From: Apoderus coryli
Lineage: Eukaryota > Arthropoda > Insecta > Coleoptera > Attelabidae
DNA: 64,000 nucleotides
Direction: 5' to 3'
Assembly: GCA_911728435.2 (NCBI GenBank)
Contig: OU452198.1
Span: 16,340,001-16,404,000, forward strand
Of this stretch, positions 44,962 to 56,809 are shown one piece after another. The first letter of the stretch is position 1, and each line of letters begins with the position of its first letter. The position numbers and the translations under genes were made by a program. A model generated the notes under the pieces. That model was not told where the DNA came from. It searched no databases and worked only from the letters and a program-made list of their open reading frames with translations.

Positions 44962-45822
44962 CACTTAGTAGTTTAATATATATTTTTAGTATGTTATGGT
45001 TTGTGTGTACTTGTTTAGTTGTTAACAAAAGAAAGAGGTAATTTTGCATTTAATTTAAGCTTATATTTTATTCTATTGAAATAATTGTCTAAAAATGTGT
45101 GTTAAAACCATTTAATTTTTATTTTTTAGGATCGTCTATTTGCAAACTATTAAAATAAAACTGTAATTTAACTTTTTGGTTTTTAAAGAGAAAAAAAAAT
45201 AATTAAAATGACAAAGAATTGCAACTTATTTTTTTTTCTTTCAATAAGTTTTAATAAAAAACGATTAGCCTTAAGCTCATGAAATATGATATCAATAAAA
45301 AGTATGGGAAAGGAACTTCTCGAATTTAAGCAGATATATAGGGTGTAGCATTTAAGATTTTCCTATAAAAATACAATTTAGATAATGCGACCACCCTGAA
45401 AAATTACAACTTAGAGGTCAATAAAATCCAGTAAAACGAAGGAAAGAAGGGAATTCAAATGGATCTGACATTAAAAATTGGTATGTATTTTGTTTCTGTA
45501 GTAACCACAACGCCTTAAATTTATGTCAAAATTAACAATTATTTACAAATATTTTAAAAACTACTGGACCTAGGCTTATCAACCCTTATGTCATTGTTCT
45601 TGTCTTTTAGAGCGCCATTCATTTTTGTTAAAATATACAGGGTGTCGTATTAAGAAAAAGCAAATTTGGTCCTCTGCGCGTTTGTAAACTACCCGGTATA
45701 ATTGAAAACATTTTACGGTTGTACATCTCTTCAGTGCCTAAAAGTTTTGTAAATGATTTTTTTGTCTATCGCTTATAGATCTTGAGATATCTTCCGCCCA
45801 CACACTAATGGGCCACCCTGTG

Positions 45823-47910
45823 TATGTACCCACCTTTATATGTCTTTCCCAGCGGAAAAGTTTGTGGAATCCTCTGCAAAAATTAATTCAGATTTAAATT
45901 TACTCATTAAAGCATCTAAGGATCACTAGAAATAAACCCCAAACAATCCGAACTTTTATTGTTTGGAAATAAGAATTTTAGATCAAATTTTTGTGATTTG
46001 GTTGACATAAGAGTGGGCAATACCAAAGATTAATCTACACAATAGATAGTCAGCGTATATGGGACAGAAAACAAAAATTGAAACTGTCTCGACACGAGCT
46101 ACATCTATTAGAAAAACATGTAACCATGGAAATTATGGAAATTGTAGATGGTGTTATATGTATTGTGTTGAAATAAAATAATCATATGGGCAATGTTAGA
46201 CAAGGACGAGTATACTTTCCCCTACGAGGTGGGAGTTTGTTTTTATATTATAGGTATCATATATGTACTACTGTGCAGCAGTGTTTTTTGTCGGTTAATA
46301 TAAAATTATATGGTATACGTACACCTATCTACGCAAAGATTAATGTGTATGGACGAAAATAAAAGAAATTACTATAATAGTATAAATATACAGGGCTGGT
46401 TCATTAAATGTTTTAGACAATAATTTTAAATGACTAAAATAATATTATTTTAGTCATTTAATTTTAAATTTCGTATATAAGGATGCATCAAAAAGTTATA
46501 TTTAAATTAACGAAATTTGGCGTTATAGATAGGACTTCCGCTTATTATCTGATTCAGTTTTAAGGATCAAACTCAAACAGCAGATTCAACTTGTTAACAT
46601 TATGAAAAAATAAATCTCAGACTCATACAGGCGTGAAATGCTACCCTAACTTTTTTATGCACATTTTTTGCGTGTGTTTCAATTCGGAGATGTAAAATCT
46701 AACAAATTATATACGTAATAAATGTATCCTTCTGTGATATTGATAGAAAGTCATCGTTATCGCGTATTATCGATTTTAAGAAATGTTAATATTAAAAAGG
46801 CTGTGCTTTTTACAAGTTGCTGAAGTAAATAAGGTTTGAAATTTCCAGCATGACAATAATTATTTAAAAAAATACGGTTTTGAAATGCAGGATGTAAAAA
46901 ATTAGAATTTTTAATCTGTTTTTAATGAAAATTTAAATCTATTGAGAAACATGGTTCAGGGTTTTTGTGAAATGTATTTTACTCCAAAGATTCTACTCAT
47001 CGATTATAACCGAATTAATTTACTCAAAAATATCTATACTAGTAAAATAACACAATTATCACAATTAGGTTCAAATTCTGCAACGCCGAATTGAAAAAAA
47101 ACTTACAGTCTCCCTAATATTGGTTTTTGTGCAATGATCATAAAACTTTAAAAAAATAACGATTTATGTAGATTGTATTGTTAACACGTTTCGTAAAAAG
47201 CTTTAAAAACCCACCAACAGGGTGTTAAAAGTATCACGACAATAACTTTTTTCATGTTTTAACAAGTACAATCGTCTGCTTCAGATTGATCCTTAAAAAC
47301 TGAATAACAGTTTCTCTATATAAAAAAATAAAACTCGTAAATATCATCCCCAAACATTTAATTTGAATACAATTACATAACACCATATTTGAAAGTAAAT
47401 AAAAAAAAACAGCATTACCTAGTTTAACAGATTTGCAAATTGCAAATCAAAGTATCTATGTATACAGGGTGTTGCATAAGTACTTGTACAAACTTTAAAG
47501 GGTGATTCTTTGACTAATTTTAAGATACAAATTTCATATGTACATTCAAAGTTCAAAAATAATATTATATTTAGGATTATATGCTTGTTCAATAGCATCG
47601 CAATTTGGTGCAATTCGGGATACAGGTGTATTGATGACACCAGAGCTGTCAAAAGAACTAATAAAAAATACGAAAAATAACAAAATATTAGTCTTTAGTA
47701 TACCAAACTTCTAAGTAGATTCAATTAAAATTTCCGTTTTGATGCCTTAATAAACAAAACAAACAATGTGTAAACCTATGAAATTTTTTTTTTAACCTAT
47801 ATACTTAGATTTATATCATTTTAAAAACTAACCTCATTACATTAAATCTTTCTATAACGCTCTCGATATTTGATATTTCTAGATATACAGCTATTAAGCG
47901 TTATATAATA
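45823..47910. other. Unassigned stretch with a perfect 32-bp palindrome
   Basis: Contains the palindrome at 46428-46459 and a short inverted match ('ctgattcagttttaaggatc' near 46545 against 'gatccttaaaaactgaat' near 47290), hinting at a decayed MITE. A 'caataccaaagattaatct' piece near 46020 matches the border of the 40680/51300 repeat. No gene is supported. Confidence 0.4.
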
Positions 47911-48240
47911 TACAGGGTGGCCCATTAGTGTGTGGGCGGAAGATAGCTAGCTCAATCTATAAGCGATAGACAAAAAAATCCTTTACAAAATTTTAGGACC
48001 TGAAGAGATCTACAACCAAAAATGTTTTTAATTACATAGGGTAGTTCACAAACGCGCAGCGGACCAAACCTGCTTTTTCTTGATGCGACACTCTGTATAT
48101 TTTAACATATATAAATGCCGCTCTAAAGGACAAGAAAAATGACATACGGGTTGCCTAGGTGCAGTAGTTTTTGAAATATTTGTAAATAAGGGTTAATTTT
48201 GACATAAATTTAAGGCGTTGACTAACTACAGAAACAAAAA
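47911..48240 (+). repeat. Solo arm of mariner-type element C family
   Basis: Matches the first ~400 bp of 41833 onward: 'tacagggtggcccattagtg', 'ctttttcttgatgcgacac' and 'ttaaggcgttg'. The rest of the element is absent. Confidence 0.65.
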
Positions 48241-48425
48241 AAAATAATTTTTCGAGAGGGGTCCAAAAAGTGTTTAAATCGATCTTGTATATCGAAAACT
48301 ACATGTGTTACACAAAATATGGTTATGATATGATGTTCCATGTCTAATTTGTCCAAAAAGTCAGTTTTTCTGTTAAAAGGCCGAGAACCTGTGAAGTGAG
48401 CTTACCTCTTACGCCCACGTATTAA

Positions 48426-49967
48426 CCCATTAATTCCCAAGCTTGGAAAATCAAACAATTTCGGTGATTTTAGTTTATTTTATTATTAAACCTATGTCCA
48501 AATAACTGTTTATCAGGTTAAAAAAAAATACAAGTTTTTAGTTTTCTTACAAAAAAATGTTGCGTATACGCAACATTGGGATTTACGGTAAACAAATACT
48601 ACTACTACTTAGTGTGAAATATTTCAAAACAGTTTGTGTGAAGATGCACCTTAAATTTAGCACACATGTATATTGTGTTGTTTTTACACTGTCAGCATCT
48701 TCTTCTTGCTTTGTTGTCTTTTGACCAATAGAGTTTTGTAGCTGGTAACCGTATGGTATCCCGAAAAAATGAGTATGCCGAAAAATCGCTTTAGGCTTGT
48801 TTTATCAATATCAAATGAATGCCTATTATTGTCGTGAGCATATTTTCTTCTACGAGTATAATATATTATTTTTTCCCAAACTTCGTCACTGAAGTACAAG
48901 GAAAAAACTTCAAAAGGGCTTTTTCCACAAACTCTGTTTTCAATTTGTTCCAAGATATTATTTTCTTCATTATGTGGTCCTGTTGTATATATTGGGGTCT
49001 CTTTTCTCCACTTCGGTAGAGTTTTCTTCGACTTCATTTTTATATTTTTTGCACATAGTTTTGCTTTTTTTGAATTTGACGGTAAAGATTCATCATCTAA
49101 GGCTTCAGAAGTATCAGGCAAATTTGCGTGTATTTCGTAGGTCCCCGCAACATCTGATAAATCTTCAACGTTTTCACATATATTTTCGTCAAGCTCCTCT
49201 TCGTCTGTAAGTGCATCTACGGGTGGCGGAATATATACTGCATCCACGGTATCAGTCTGCAGTAAATCCTCATCCTCCTCCAATATAGCTAAAAGCTCAG
49301 CAGATAACTAAGGCATTCTGTTTTTCCAAGACATCATTATAACCAAACAAATTATTTAAAAAAAAATTAACAAACAGAACCATAATTATCACTTACTTCA
49401 AGTCAATATTTTCCAGAGCTTCACTTTATATTTTATATATAATATAATTTTAAATCACAATAATTATAACTTAGTATCTTTGTTGACACTCACTAAGAAG
49501 AATCACACACAAATTATATAAGAAACAAAATAAATGCTACCTAATTGTGGGTCAGCGAAGGGCGCGACATTATGGCGCCTTCTTACCGGAATTCCCAACG
49601 TTGCGTATACGCAACATTAGGAAAAATGATCCGATATGCAAAAACTATACATGTTTTGTAAAATATCATATAACGCCCTTTTTACTAAAGATCATGGGAA
49701 TCTAAATCCATAATTTGAAATATCTCATCCGTTTCTGTGTCAGACAAATAGATTGACGAATATATGAAATGATAAATCTCAAAATGTTGCGAGTTCATAA
49801 ATTCGCACAAAATAAATATCTTAACTCTGTCGACATATTTCTTAAAACGTAAAGTCTTTGTTGTATTTTGAAAAAATTGTAGCAACAAAAAAGTATTTTT
49901 TTTACTGGCACATTGGAAAAAAAAATTTAAAAAATGTTTCGTTTACGCAACGTTGGGGATTAATGGG
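48426..49967 (-). mobile_element. piggyBac-type deletion derivative with TTAA target duplication
   Basis: TTAA occurs at 48422-48425 and 49968-49971, directly followed by inverted ends CCCATTAATTCCC and GGGGATTAATGGG. Subterminal palindromes 'ttgcgtatacgcaa' lie at about 48562 and 49602, with a partial one near 49940. The 1.54-kb interior encodes only the first third of a piggyBac transposase on the minus strand, so this is a non-autonomous copy. Confidence 0.85.
48684..49283 (-). pseudogene. piggyBac transposase N-terminal part, truncated
   Basis: A 199-aa frame with the acidic N-terminal region (AVYIPPPVDALTDEEELDEN, DLSDVAGTYEIH) and the lysine-rich KMKSKKTLPKWRKE. The start of the DDE_Tnp_1_7 domain follows: SPFEVFSLYFSDEVWEKIIY, then TSLKRFFGILIFSGYHTV. 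Full-length relatives run to 550-600 aa. Here the frame ends soon after the GYH motif in an unrelated basic tail (KRQQSKKKMLTV), produced by the internal deletion. No catalytic aspartates remain. Confidence 0.85.
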
Positions 49968-49971
49968 TTAA

Positions 49972-50890
49972 GTACTAAGTGTCAGTTATCAGTTATAATT
50001 TTTTATTTTCCAAGAAAGCGAAACGAGATATTTAAAACGGCATTGCGCCGCCCTCATGTATACCTCCGGGGGCGGCATCGAAAATCGCTACACGTCACAA
50101 ACTTGTAAATGCTTAGAACTACCCCTATGTCAAATTTCTATTTTCTATCTTTTTTGTTTGATACCCAAAGCCCTATTCCTACCGAACTTATTATTTACCC
50201 GAAGAAACATTAAAAAGAAGTAAAATTTAAGTACCTAAACCTATAAAGTGGAACTTATACCTGAATTTATAACCCATTTTCTGCATCGATCTTCTTCTTT
50301 AGGAAATCGAAAGAAATGTACCTCTCGATTGTTTCTGTAACTGTTGTTACAATTTCGAAAAGCACATTGGTTACGACTTAATTTCGAATTGTTTCTTTCC
50401 ATTTTCACAAAACACAAAAATTATTTAGTCACTAACTAGGAAGTTTCTCAAATAAAAAAAAAACACAACACAAAATAATATAATTAGTCTAAAATTAGAA
50501 AAACACAAAATAAGTTAAAAAATATTCACAAAAAAAATAACTACGCAGCCAAAGATTAAATTTAATTTAATATATTAGGTAATTCTCTTCAAAACAAAAT
50601 CAGTAGGTATGAAAACAACCATAATATGTATACCTAATATAATATAGGTAGCACTGATAATTTTTTTATTATAGGTATTATAAGATCTACAACAATCTTG
50701 TTACATCTTTGCCACATTGTCTACGTGAAATATTTAAAATATATGTAATAAATTGAAAAAGTATCTAGTCAATTCTTAAGTGGAGTTATAATTTTGACAA
50801 AGAATAATGTACATTAATACCTACTTGATTTCGGTATTGGTATAAAAGTCTAATATCCACGAAATAAATTTAATATACCTAATAATCATT
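49972..50890. other. Unassigned stretch
   Basis: Includes a G+C-rich patch near 50040-50085 ('cgccgccctcatg...gggggcggc'). Otherwise AT-rich, with no gene that I can support. Confidence 0.4.
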
Positions 50891-51120
50891 AATCCATGCC
50901 ATACAACATGTTTCAAGACTAGACCAGTCCCATAAACAGTGGCGAGCAATAATTAAATCAAAAGCTTTTAGCTTTTAGATATTTAGATTTTTTTATATAC
51001 ATCAACAAATTATTACAATGGAGCCAGAAGTATGTTTCTATCTAAAAGCTTTTCATTTAATGATTGTTCGCCACTGATCATGGGACTGGTCTAGTCTTGA
51101 AACATGTATGACATGGATTA
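50891..51120. mobile_element. Foldback MITE (~230 bp, ~80-bp inverted arms)
   Basis: The arms share 'gtttcaagactagaccagtc', 'agtggcga(g/a)caat' and 'aaaagcttttag' in opposite orientation, with 'aatccatg(c/t)catac' at the ends. No ORF. The superfamily cannot be decided without a clear TSD. Confidence 0.7.
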
Positions 51121-51299
51121 AATATTATTATATTAAATTTAATTCATAGAGATAAGGCTTTTATTTCAATACTGTACTTGTAATAAATCACCCTGTGTGT
51201 TTCTTTTACCGACGAATCGGCAACAGCACGACACACACCACATTCGCTTGTTTTTTTTTCTACCCTCCCTACGTATCCCCTCCAGATTAATACAGAATT

Positions 51300-51552
51300 T
51301 CATCAATCTCTCTCTCTGACAATACAGCATTGTCGGTGCATAACTGTTGCAAATGATGTAAATAATTGTTATACGTTGCGTTTTGTTTCTGATATTAATA
51401 AACTACAAAACGGTTTCTGGCTGTGACAATACTGCTCTATGCTTTACACGCTAGTCTACGCCACGTAGTGGCTGGCATACTTAGAGATGTTCTCATTTTA
51501 ATGCATTGGGCTGACTATCTATTGTGTAGATTAATCTTTGGCAATACCAAGC
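51300..51552. repeat. ~260-bp dispersed repeat, copy 2
   Basis: Direct counterpart of 40680-40945, with shared blocks 'gttatacgttgcgttttgtt', 'ttagagatgttct' and 'tattgtgtagattaatcttt'. Confidence 0.6.
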
Positions 51553-51574
51553 TAGAAAGCGTAAAATGAGCCCG

Positions 51575-51905
51575 TAACCTGGAACTAATTCTTGTCAATA
51601 CCCTGCGATTTTCAGACCATGTAAGTAAATGTATCAAAAATGCGTAGATTACCAAACTAGGAAATTACTGTGTGACTCCCTAGTGTTTTTGCATTTTAAT
51701 TTTGCTGATGCTGTCTATGGTCCATGCCTAACTAAAAAGGTAAGTGGTCGAATTCAGCTGATGCAGAATTCTTGACTAAGATTGATTGGAGGAATAAGGA
51801 GGGGGGAACGAGGCGTCACAGCCAAATTAAGATGGAATGGCTGAGGATGGATGAACGTAGGATGCTGCACTCTCTTCGGCTGTCTCAAGGTAAAACACAG
51901 TATAT
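51575..51905 (+). pseudogene. Non-LTR retrotransposon RT C-terminal fragment
   Basis: Broken plus-strand frames give LGLILVNTLRFSDHVSKCIK, then FADAVYGPCLTKK, RIQLMQNS and LRLIGGIRRGERGVTAKLRW. These are the last conserved blocks after the RT domain in CR1/Jockey-type ORF2 proteins ('G..ld..l.f..Hi..', 'adi.YGp.L', 'RiQ..QN.c.R.i'). There are several frame shifts. The 3' continuation of the same protein family occurs at 56810-57178. Confidence 0.6.
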
Positions 51906-52247
51906 AAAAAAAGCATTGATTTGAGAAATTAAGGGTAAAAGTAGATTTGTTATACGGATTACGTTTAAGATTTTATGTATATCTAGCAAAACGAGGACGT
52001 AAGGTTCTAATTGAACTATATAAATCCACTAATTTCATCGTGCTTAGCTAACTTTTACAAAATAAAAAGATTTTTGGAGAAAAATGCAAACATTGTGTTT
52101 TGTTAATAATAAAAGTTTCAAGGTGATGAGAATTTTGTACAAAAAAGAAGACAGTAAGTACATACTGTGTTTTTACCATATTAAATTTATGCACATATAA
52201 AATTTAACAAATATCAATAACACAGTAAATAGTATATTAAGTATAAA

Positions 52248-52965
52248 GGGCGGTAAAGCTTTCGGTGCAGCCCGCCGCTGTATAGACGCACGAGTGAGCG
52301 AAGCGAGCGAGGGCAGCTATACAGCGAAGGGCTGCAGCGGCTTTACCGCCAGTGGTGCTTACAACTGTTTTTCGCCCGCCTCTTCATACTACAATATTCA
52401 ACCAAAAGAACTTTATTCTAATAATTAATTATTAGGTACTGTTATGAAATGACAGTTTTTGACAGTAATTAATGGGAGTATTTTTGACGTACATGATAAT
52501 AGGCGTTATCCTTTGACAAACTCAGATCAGATAAATTTATGTGACAGGCTCACATGTCAGTGTTGAGTATTTTAAATGTAGAAAGAAACTGTCAAATTAT
52601 TATCTGAACATGTACGCTATAGAAATTTGATTTTAGAATCTTAGGTATATTTCAGTACTACAATAATAATTCAACAGTGATTACTAATTAATAATGGACA
52701 ATTTTAAATAATTAAATGAGTTTATCGGAATGGCAGACGACTACGTAAGTAAATTTTCTCAATTAATTATCAACTTATCCTCTAGATGGAATGCACATTA
52801 AGTTAAGTGAGTGAAAACTACTGATGTTAACGTTATTATTGGAAATCTAACAGTAGCGCCATCTATGAAAAAAAAATTAAAAAGAGCGGGCGCTAAATGG
52901 TCATTTACCGCCCGCACATGCGGGCGGTAAAACTCTGTTTAAGTGCAGGCAGGCGAAAAACATAA
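52248..52965. repeat. G+C-rich hairpin element
   Basis: Hairpin 1 (52248-52350) pairs 'ggcggtaaagc' with 'gctttaccgcc', 'ggtgcagccc' with 'gggctgcagc' and 'gctgtatag' with 'ctatacagc' around a 'gagcgaagcgagcgagg' apex. Hairpin 2 (52905-52930) is 'ttaccgcccgcacatgcgggcggtaa'. Matching 'ttttcgccc(g)cct' and 'aggcgaaaaac' lie at about 52370 and 52960. The middle is AT-rich with no ORF. It may be a MITE with complex ends. Confidence 0.55.
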
Positions 52966-53578
52966 TTACGTGAATTATATTGAAAAACGGAAAATCGAAT
53001 CACCACCGTAGAATTAAAACGGAAAATAAAAGTATATTCCGTACAACTGCTACCATGAGAACTCATTAGTATCTGATTATTTGCAGGCTCAGATTTCGAA
53101 TTTTCTTGAACTTCTCTTTGCTGTAATATTTCACTACGACGAACGTTGATATTTTCGGATATTTTACCACAGCTAGTTCAATGGCTTAGCAGGATCATGT
53201 AATTAATTCAAGTTTTACCTCGTAGGTATAAGAGTATTTACAAATTCTGGCTCGAATGGCCGTTTTACTACTATTGATTATCAATAGTTAAGTTTCTTGA
53301 TGAATTTGATAACTTTTTTTTAGAAAGTCAACTTGACAATTATTTATTTTTTCTATCTGATTTTTTTTTATAATAACATTGGATAACTATATATTTTTTT
53401 ACAATTAAAAATTAATAACATAAACAATTAAACTAAACATACAGAGTGAACAATAAATATTGAACAAGGGTATTGTTGAGTTTAATTTATTGAAGTAAAT
53501 CTAGTTAGAGAAATTAATTTATGAATGATAGAATAAAAAATTTAAATACTAATTTACACGGTGGCTCAAAGAAAACGC

Positions 53579-53725
53579 CTTACGAGGAACAGCACATTCC
53601 CGGACTACGGAATTTGATAAGTGATGTGCCAGCCGAGACTCTCAACCATAGCTAGTCACTGCTGGCACCTCGCCTATCTAATCCCATAGTCGTCCGGAAA
53701 AGTGTTGCTTTTCCTACTACAATAT
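53579..53725. repeat. Imperfect foldback sequence
   Basis: 'gtgatgtgccagc' and 'gctggcacctcgcc' pair at the apex, and 'cccggactacgg' and 'catagtcgtccgg' further out; stretches between do not pair. It could be a structured RNA or a decayed foldback element. The flanks 52970-53578 and 53726-54100 are AT-rich without genes. Confidence 0.4.
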
Positions 53726-54106
53726 ACTATTTGCCGCCGAAGACAGTTACCAAATTCTATCAAATTTTTTAGTATCTTAGTCGTTTTCTTACTATGGGGT
53801 GTCGAATTTGACGTATTAATAAAAATACAAAATGAAATTTAAAAAATAATTTATTTGATAATATATATTGGAAAATAGAATATAAAATACAATTAATTTA
53901 CAAATAAAAAACAACAATAAGAACAAAAGCAACAGTAATAATAGAAATATCAAATATTTACCTTTAAAAAACAACCTTTAAAAATATCTACATATACACA
54001 ATAATAATAATATAATTTTCATAAAAATCTAAAAGAAAAAACGGAGCAAACATCACAAATTGAAACATACTGTTACTTTAAATGAAGAAAATATTAACAA
54101 AATTAT

Positions 54107-54532
54107 TCACTCTTGCACTACTTGTAACTTCCGGTTATTCACTTCTTTATTTTTCATTACGACCCAGTTAATTTTTTTTATCATCGATTTCTTCTTGGCT
54201 AACTCCAGCAATATCTCGCGACGTTCCTTCTGATTGCCTCGTTCTACCACCCTTTTAGCCATTTTAACATCTTTAGTTGACAAGTTATTTAAATAATTTA
54301 TTGTATTATTTAAGAGGGTACGCTTAAGAAGATGATGTTCTTTTGACTTCTTGATTTGATGCGACTTCATAAGCGTCCACATAATCACATCTCCGCGATG
54401 GGCCCGATAGGGTAGTGCAACGTTCTCGCCCTCACCTATCAAAATTTGTGTTTCACTGCACACACATTTTATCTTCTTTAAGATTACTCCTGCAACGGCG
54501 TTTTTGGTAAAATCACTGGTTTGTTGACTCAT
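54107..54532 (-). CDS. Orphan basic protein, 141 aa
   Basis: I do not recognise this protein. The ATG at 54532 (MSQQTSDFTKNAVAGVI) is preceded by 'aaaaaacaATGA', a good insect initiation context. An upstream extension of the frame has no ATG. The product has no signal peptide or membrane segment. A CVCSE pair of cysteines lies near residue 25. Residues about 60-141 are strongly lysine-rich and probably helical (MAKRVVERGNQKERREILLE, ELAKKKSMIKK). A TATA box stands about 95 bp upstream (54626-54634). No TE domain is visible, though a small unclassified TE or virus-derived gene cannot be excluded. The clean 426-bp frame in 70% AT sequence argues for real coding, moderately. Confidence 0.45.
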   Translation of the reverse strand: MSQQTSDFTKNAVAGVILKKIKCVCSETQILIGEGENVALPYRAHRGDVIMWTLMKSHQIKKSKEHHLLKRTLLNNTINYLNNLSTKDVKMAKRVVERGNQKERREILLELAKKKSMIKKINWVVMKNKEVNNRKLQVVQE

Positions 54533-54625
54533 TGTTTTTTTTTCTTGGTTAAATGATGATATTTCTAAACTATCTATGCAAGTTACAATGCACAATGCCG
54601 AATAAATAATGAACGTATGCCTGGG

Positions 54626-54634
54626 CTTTTTATA
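54626..54634 (-). promoter_or_regulatory. TATA box for the 54.1-kb orphan gene
   Basis: The minus strand reads GTCTAGTATAAAAAGCCCAG. TATAAAAAG fits the consensus and would place transcription start near 54600, about 70 nt before the ATG. Confidence 0.45.
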
Positions 54635-54689
54635 CTAGACTAGCATCTAGTACTACCTGTCCTAAGGGTTTAGGGTTGTCAGGTAGTAG

Positions 54690-55590
54690 GGGTATTAGGT
54701 AATCTGTATATTCCCAAATATTAGTTTGGGGTACGAATAGATTTACAATGTTGCCAGTTCACTTTAGGGCAGCGTCAGATAATGCTAGTGTGACGTAGGT
54801 TTTGATTGATGGTTTTCCGTTAACAGTTTTTCAACTGGAGATTTGCATAGAGATCTTCGCGTGGATGGGAACAGTGACATTCAATCCAACTATTTATATT
54901 GTAATTAGAACTTGGTTACCAATTCCTGCGTTAGTCACTTGATAAGGAAAAAAAATGTAAAATCACCCTTTTGCACCATTTTGGCTGCCACTGAATATTG
55001 TTATGCTTTGCAGCTAAAGAATTTTAAAGATATTTTTGGGGTACAAAGCTATGGGTGTTAAGCTGTTGTAGTGGCAAATCCATTCTTGAAAACAGTAAAT
55101 GAAAGACTTTAAGTGTCGTACAAACCTACAAAGTAGGTGAGCAATACTATACTATAAATAATCATTGTTGAAAAATTCATGATTATACTTATTTGTCGAT
55201 TGTATAATGTATTGTGTTACTTCTATTGATTTGGTGAAAGAAATTTCACATCGGCAACGTTGTTTCTTTACCTGTTTTATAGTTTTGCAAAAAGTGACCA
55301 TTTTCTCTTGGACTTTCTTTGCCCTTATTGGTTGTTACAACTGATTAGGGTTATTTTACAATTATAAACAAAAATATATTATACAGAGTTGGTTTTAAAA
55401 GGTTTAGGTAATTGAGAGCCGATAAATTTTTACTACCTGTTATATCTAATAGAATAATGCAAATAACCTCAATTTATTATGGTTCTAATTGACGACTGGT
55501 ATTTTTCCCCAGGTTTTATCAAATAATTAAAAATACACTGTTGCTTTTTTCGTGAGACTCTTGGTGGCAAGCTTTTTTATTTTCATCAGC
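54690..55590. other. Unassigned stretch upstream of the orphan gene
   Basis: AT-rich, with no recognisable gene or repeat. Confidence 0.35.
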
Positions 55591-55599
55591 TATTTTTTT

Positions 55600-56809
55600 A
55601 TTTAAATTATTCCATATTTCGAAGAAGATTAGAAATATTTTTTTATTTGGACCCCTTTTGCACTATTTACGAACGCCGTTGTAAGCAAGTTTTTTATGAT
55701 ACATGTCGTAGGTTATATTCTATCAAAGCTATAAATAACTACTAAATATTTCTGCTATGTAGGTATTATGTTTTTGACCCCTTTTTAAAATCTTTTCGAA
55801 CGCATATGTTATCTAATTTTTAGCTCTCCATATCATATATGAGATAGATGTATACCTATATGGAGACTATTAGTTTTATGAAAAAAAAAAATTTCTTTAA
55901 TTTCAACGGAAATACTTGCTTTTGGTAATTTTATACATAAATAAGTAGTTTTAAAAAAATGTCTGTCTGTCTATATGCACGAAAACGCAAAAACCACTTA
56001 ACGGATTTTAACCAAATTATAAAATATAAAAATACTATTGGACATGGCAAGGAAATACTGCATATTTTTTTACGCATTTAATTTAATATAACCTAAAATA
56101 TTGAACGTCAAATATTAGACTACATTGGCGTTCGAAAATAGTGTAAAATGGCGTAAAAAATATTTAAAAAAAAGGTACTTCTTAAACATAGCAGAAATAT
56201 TAACTAATTATTTATAGCTAAAATAGAATATAACCTATAAAATGTGTCATAAATAACTTACTTTCATAGGCGTTCGTAAATAGTGGAGAAGGGGTCAGAA
56301 CATAAAAAATATATATTTCCTAAACTTATTCGAAATATGAAATAATTTTCCATAGTTGTGATAGAATATAACTTAAAAAGAGGGTCAAAAACGAAAAAAA
56401 AATGTTTCCCAAATATACCAGAAAAATTGGCTAATTATATATAGCTTTGATATAAGATAACCTAAAAAATGCAGCATAAAATTTTTATTTACATAGGCGT
56501 TCGTAAATAGTAGAAAAAGGGGTAAAATAAAAAAAAATTAAATGTAAACATTTTTATATTTAACTAGATGAATTGGTGTTAAAACTACACGACAAAAATT
56601 AATGTACCATAGGCGTCCGTGAAAATTCTATAAAAGGGTCAGAAAAAATTTGTATTCGTGATAACTCAAAAACCACTTAACGGATTTTAACCACATTTGG
56701 TACGAAAATACGACAGGATATTTATAGGTGGTGATTAACATTGAGCGTAGGCAAGGGGTCTAAAAGAGGGTTAAAAAATTTAAAAAATCATAGTTCTTAA
56801 ACTTATCCG
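55600..56809 (-). repeat. Degenerate repeat cluster, copy in opposite orientation
   Basis: Inverted relative of 36220-37700. Its boundary 'tatggagactattagtttta' and 'tgtctgtctgtctatatgca' run are followed by sub-repeats with 'tttacataggcgttcgtaaa'. It is interrupted at 56810 by a non-LTR insertion and resumes at 57486. Confidence 0.6.

Larger units (their letters stand above)
41833..45822 (+). mobile_element. Mariner-type element C with ~0.7-kb inverted arms
   Basis: The ends read 'acagggtggcccattagtg' and its inverse at 45820. The left arm runs 41834-42477, is interrupted by a 2.1-kb insertion, and resumes at 44620-44710. The right arm runs about 45085-45820 without interruption. Between the arms lies the end of a mariner-type transposase. 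Excluding the insertion, the element is about 1.85 kb. A loose third copy of the outer arm is at 47911-48240. Confidence 0.7.

Noticed and set aside
46085..46165. Cysteine-rich C-terminal tail of a transposase (TCNHGNYGNCRWCYMYCV frame)
   Set aside because: The cysteine spacing fits no tail that I know, and no transposase sequence precedes it.
51051..51110. Hammerhead in the foldback MITE ('cttgaaacatg')
   Set aside because: No CTGATGA-like box stands in the right position; the match is limited to GAAAC.
54651..54688. let-7-like hairpin ('caggtagtagggg' with 'tactacctg')
   Set aside because: The stem is only 9 bp and the remainder does not match let-7 or fold like a pre-miRNA.
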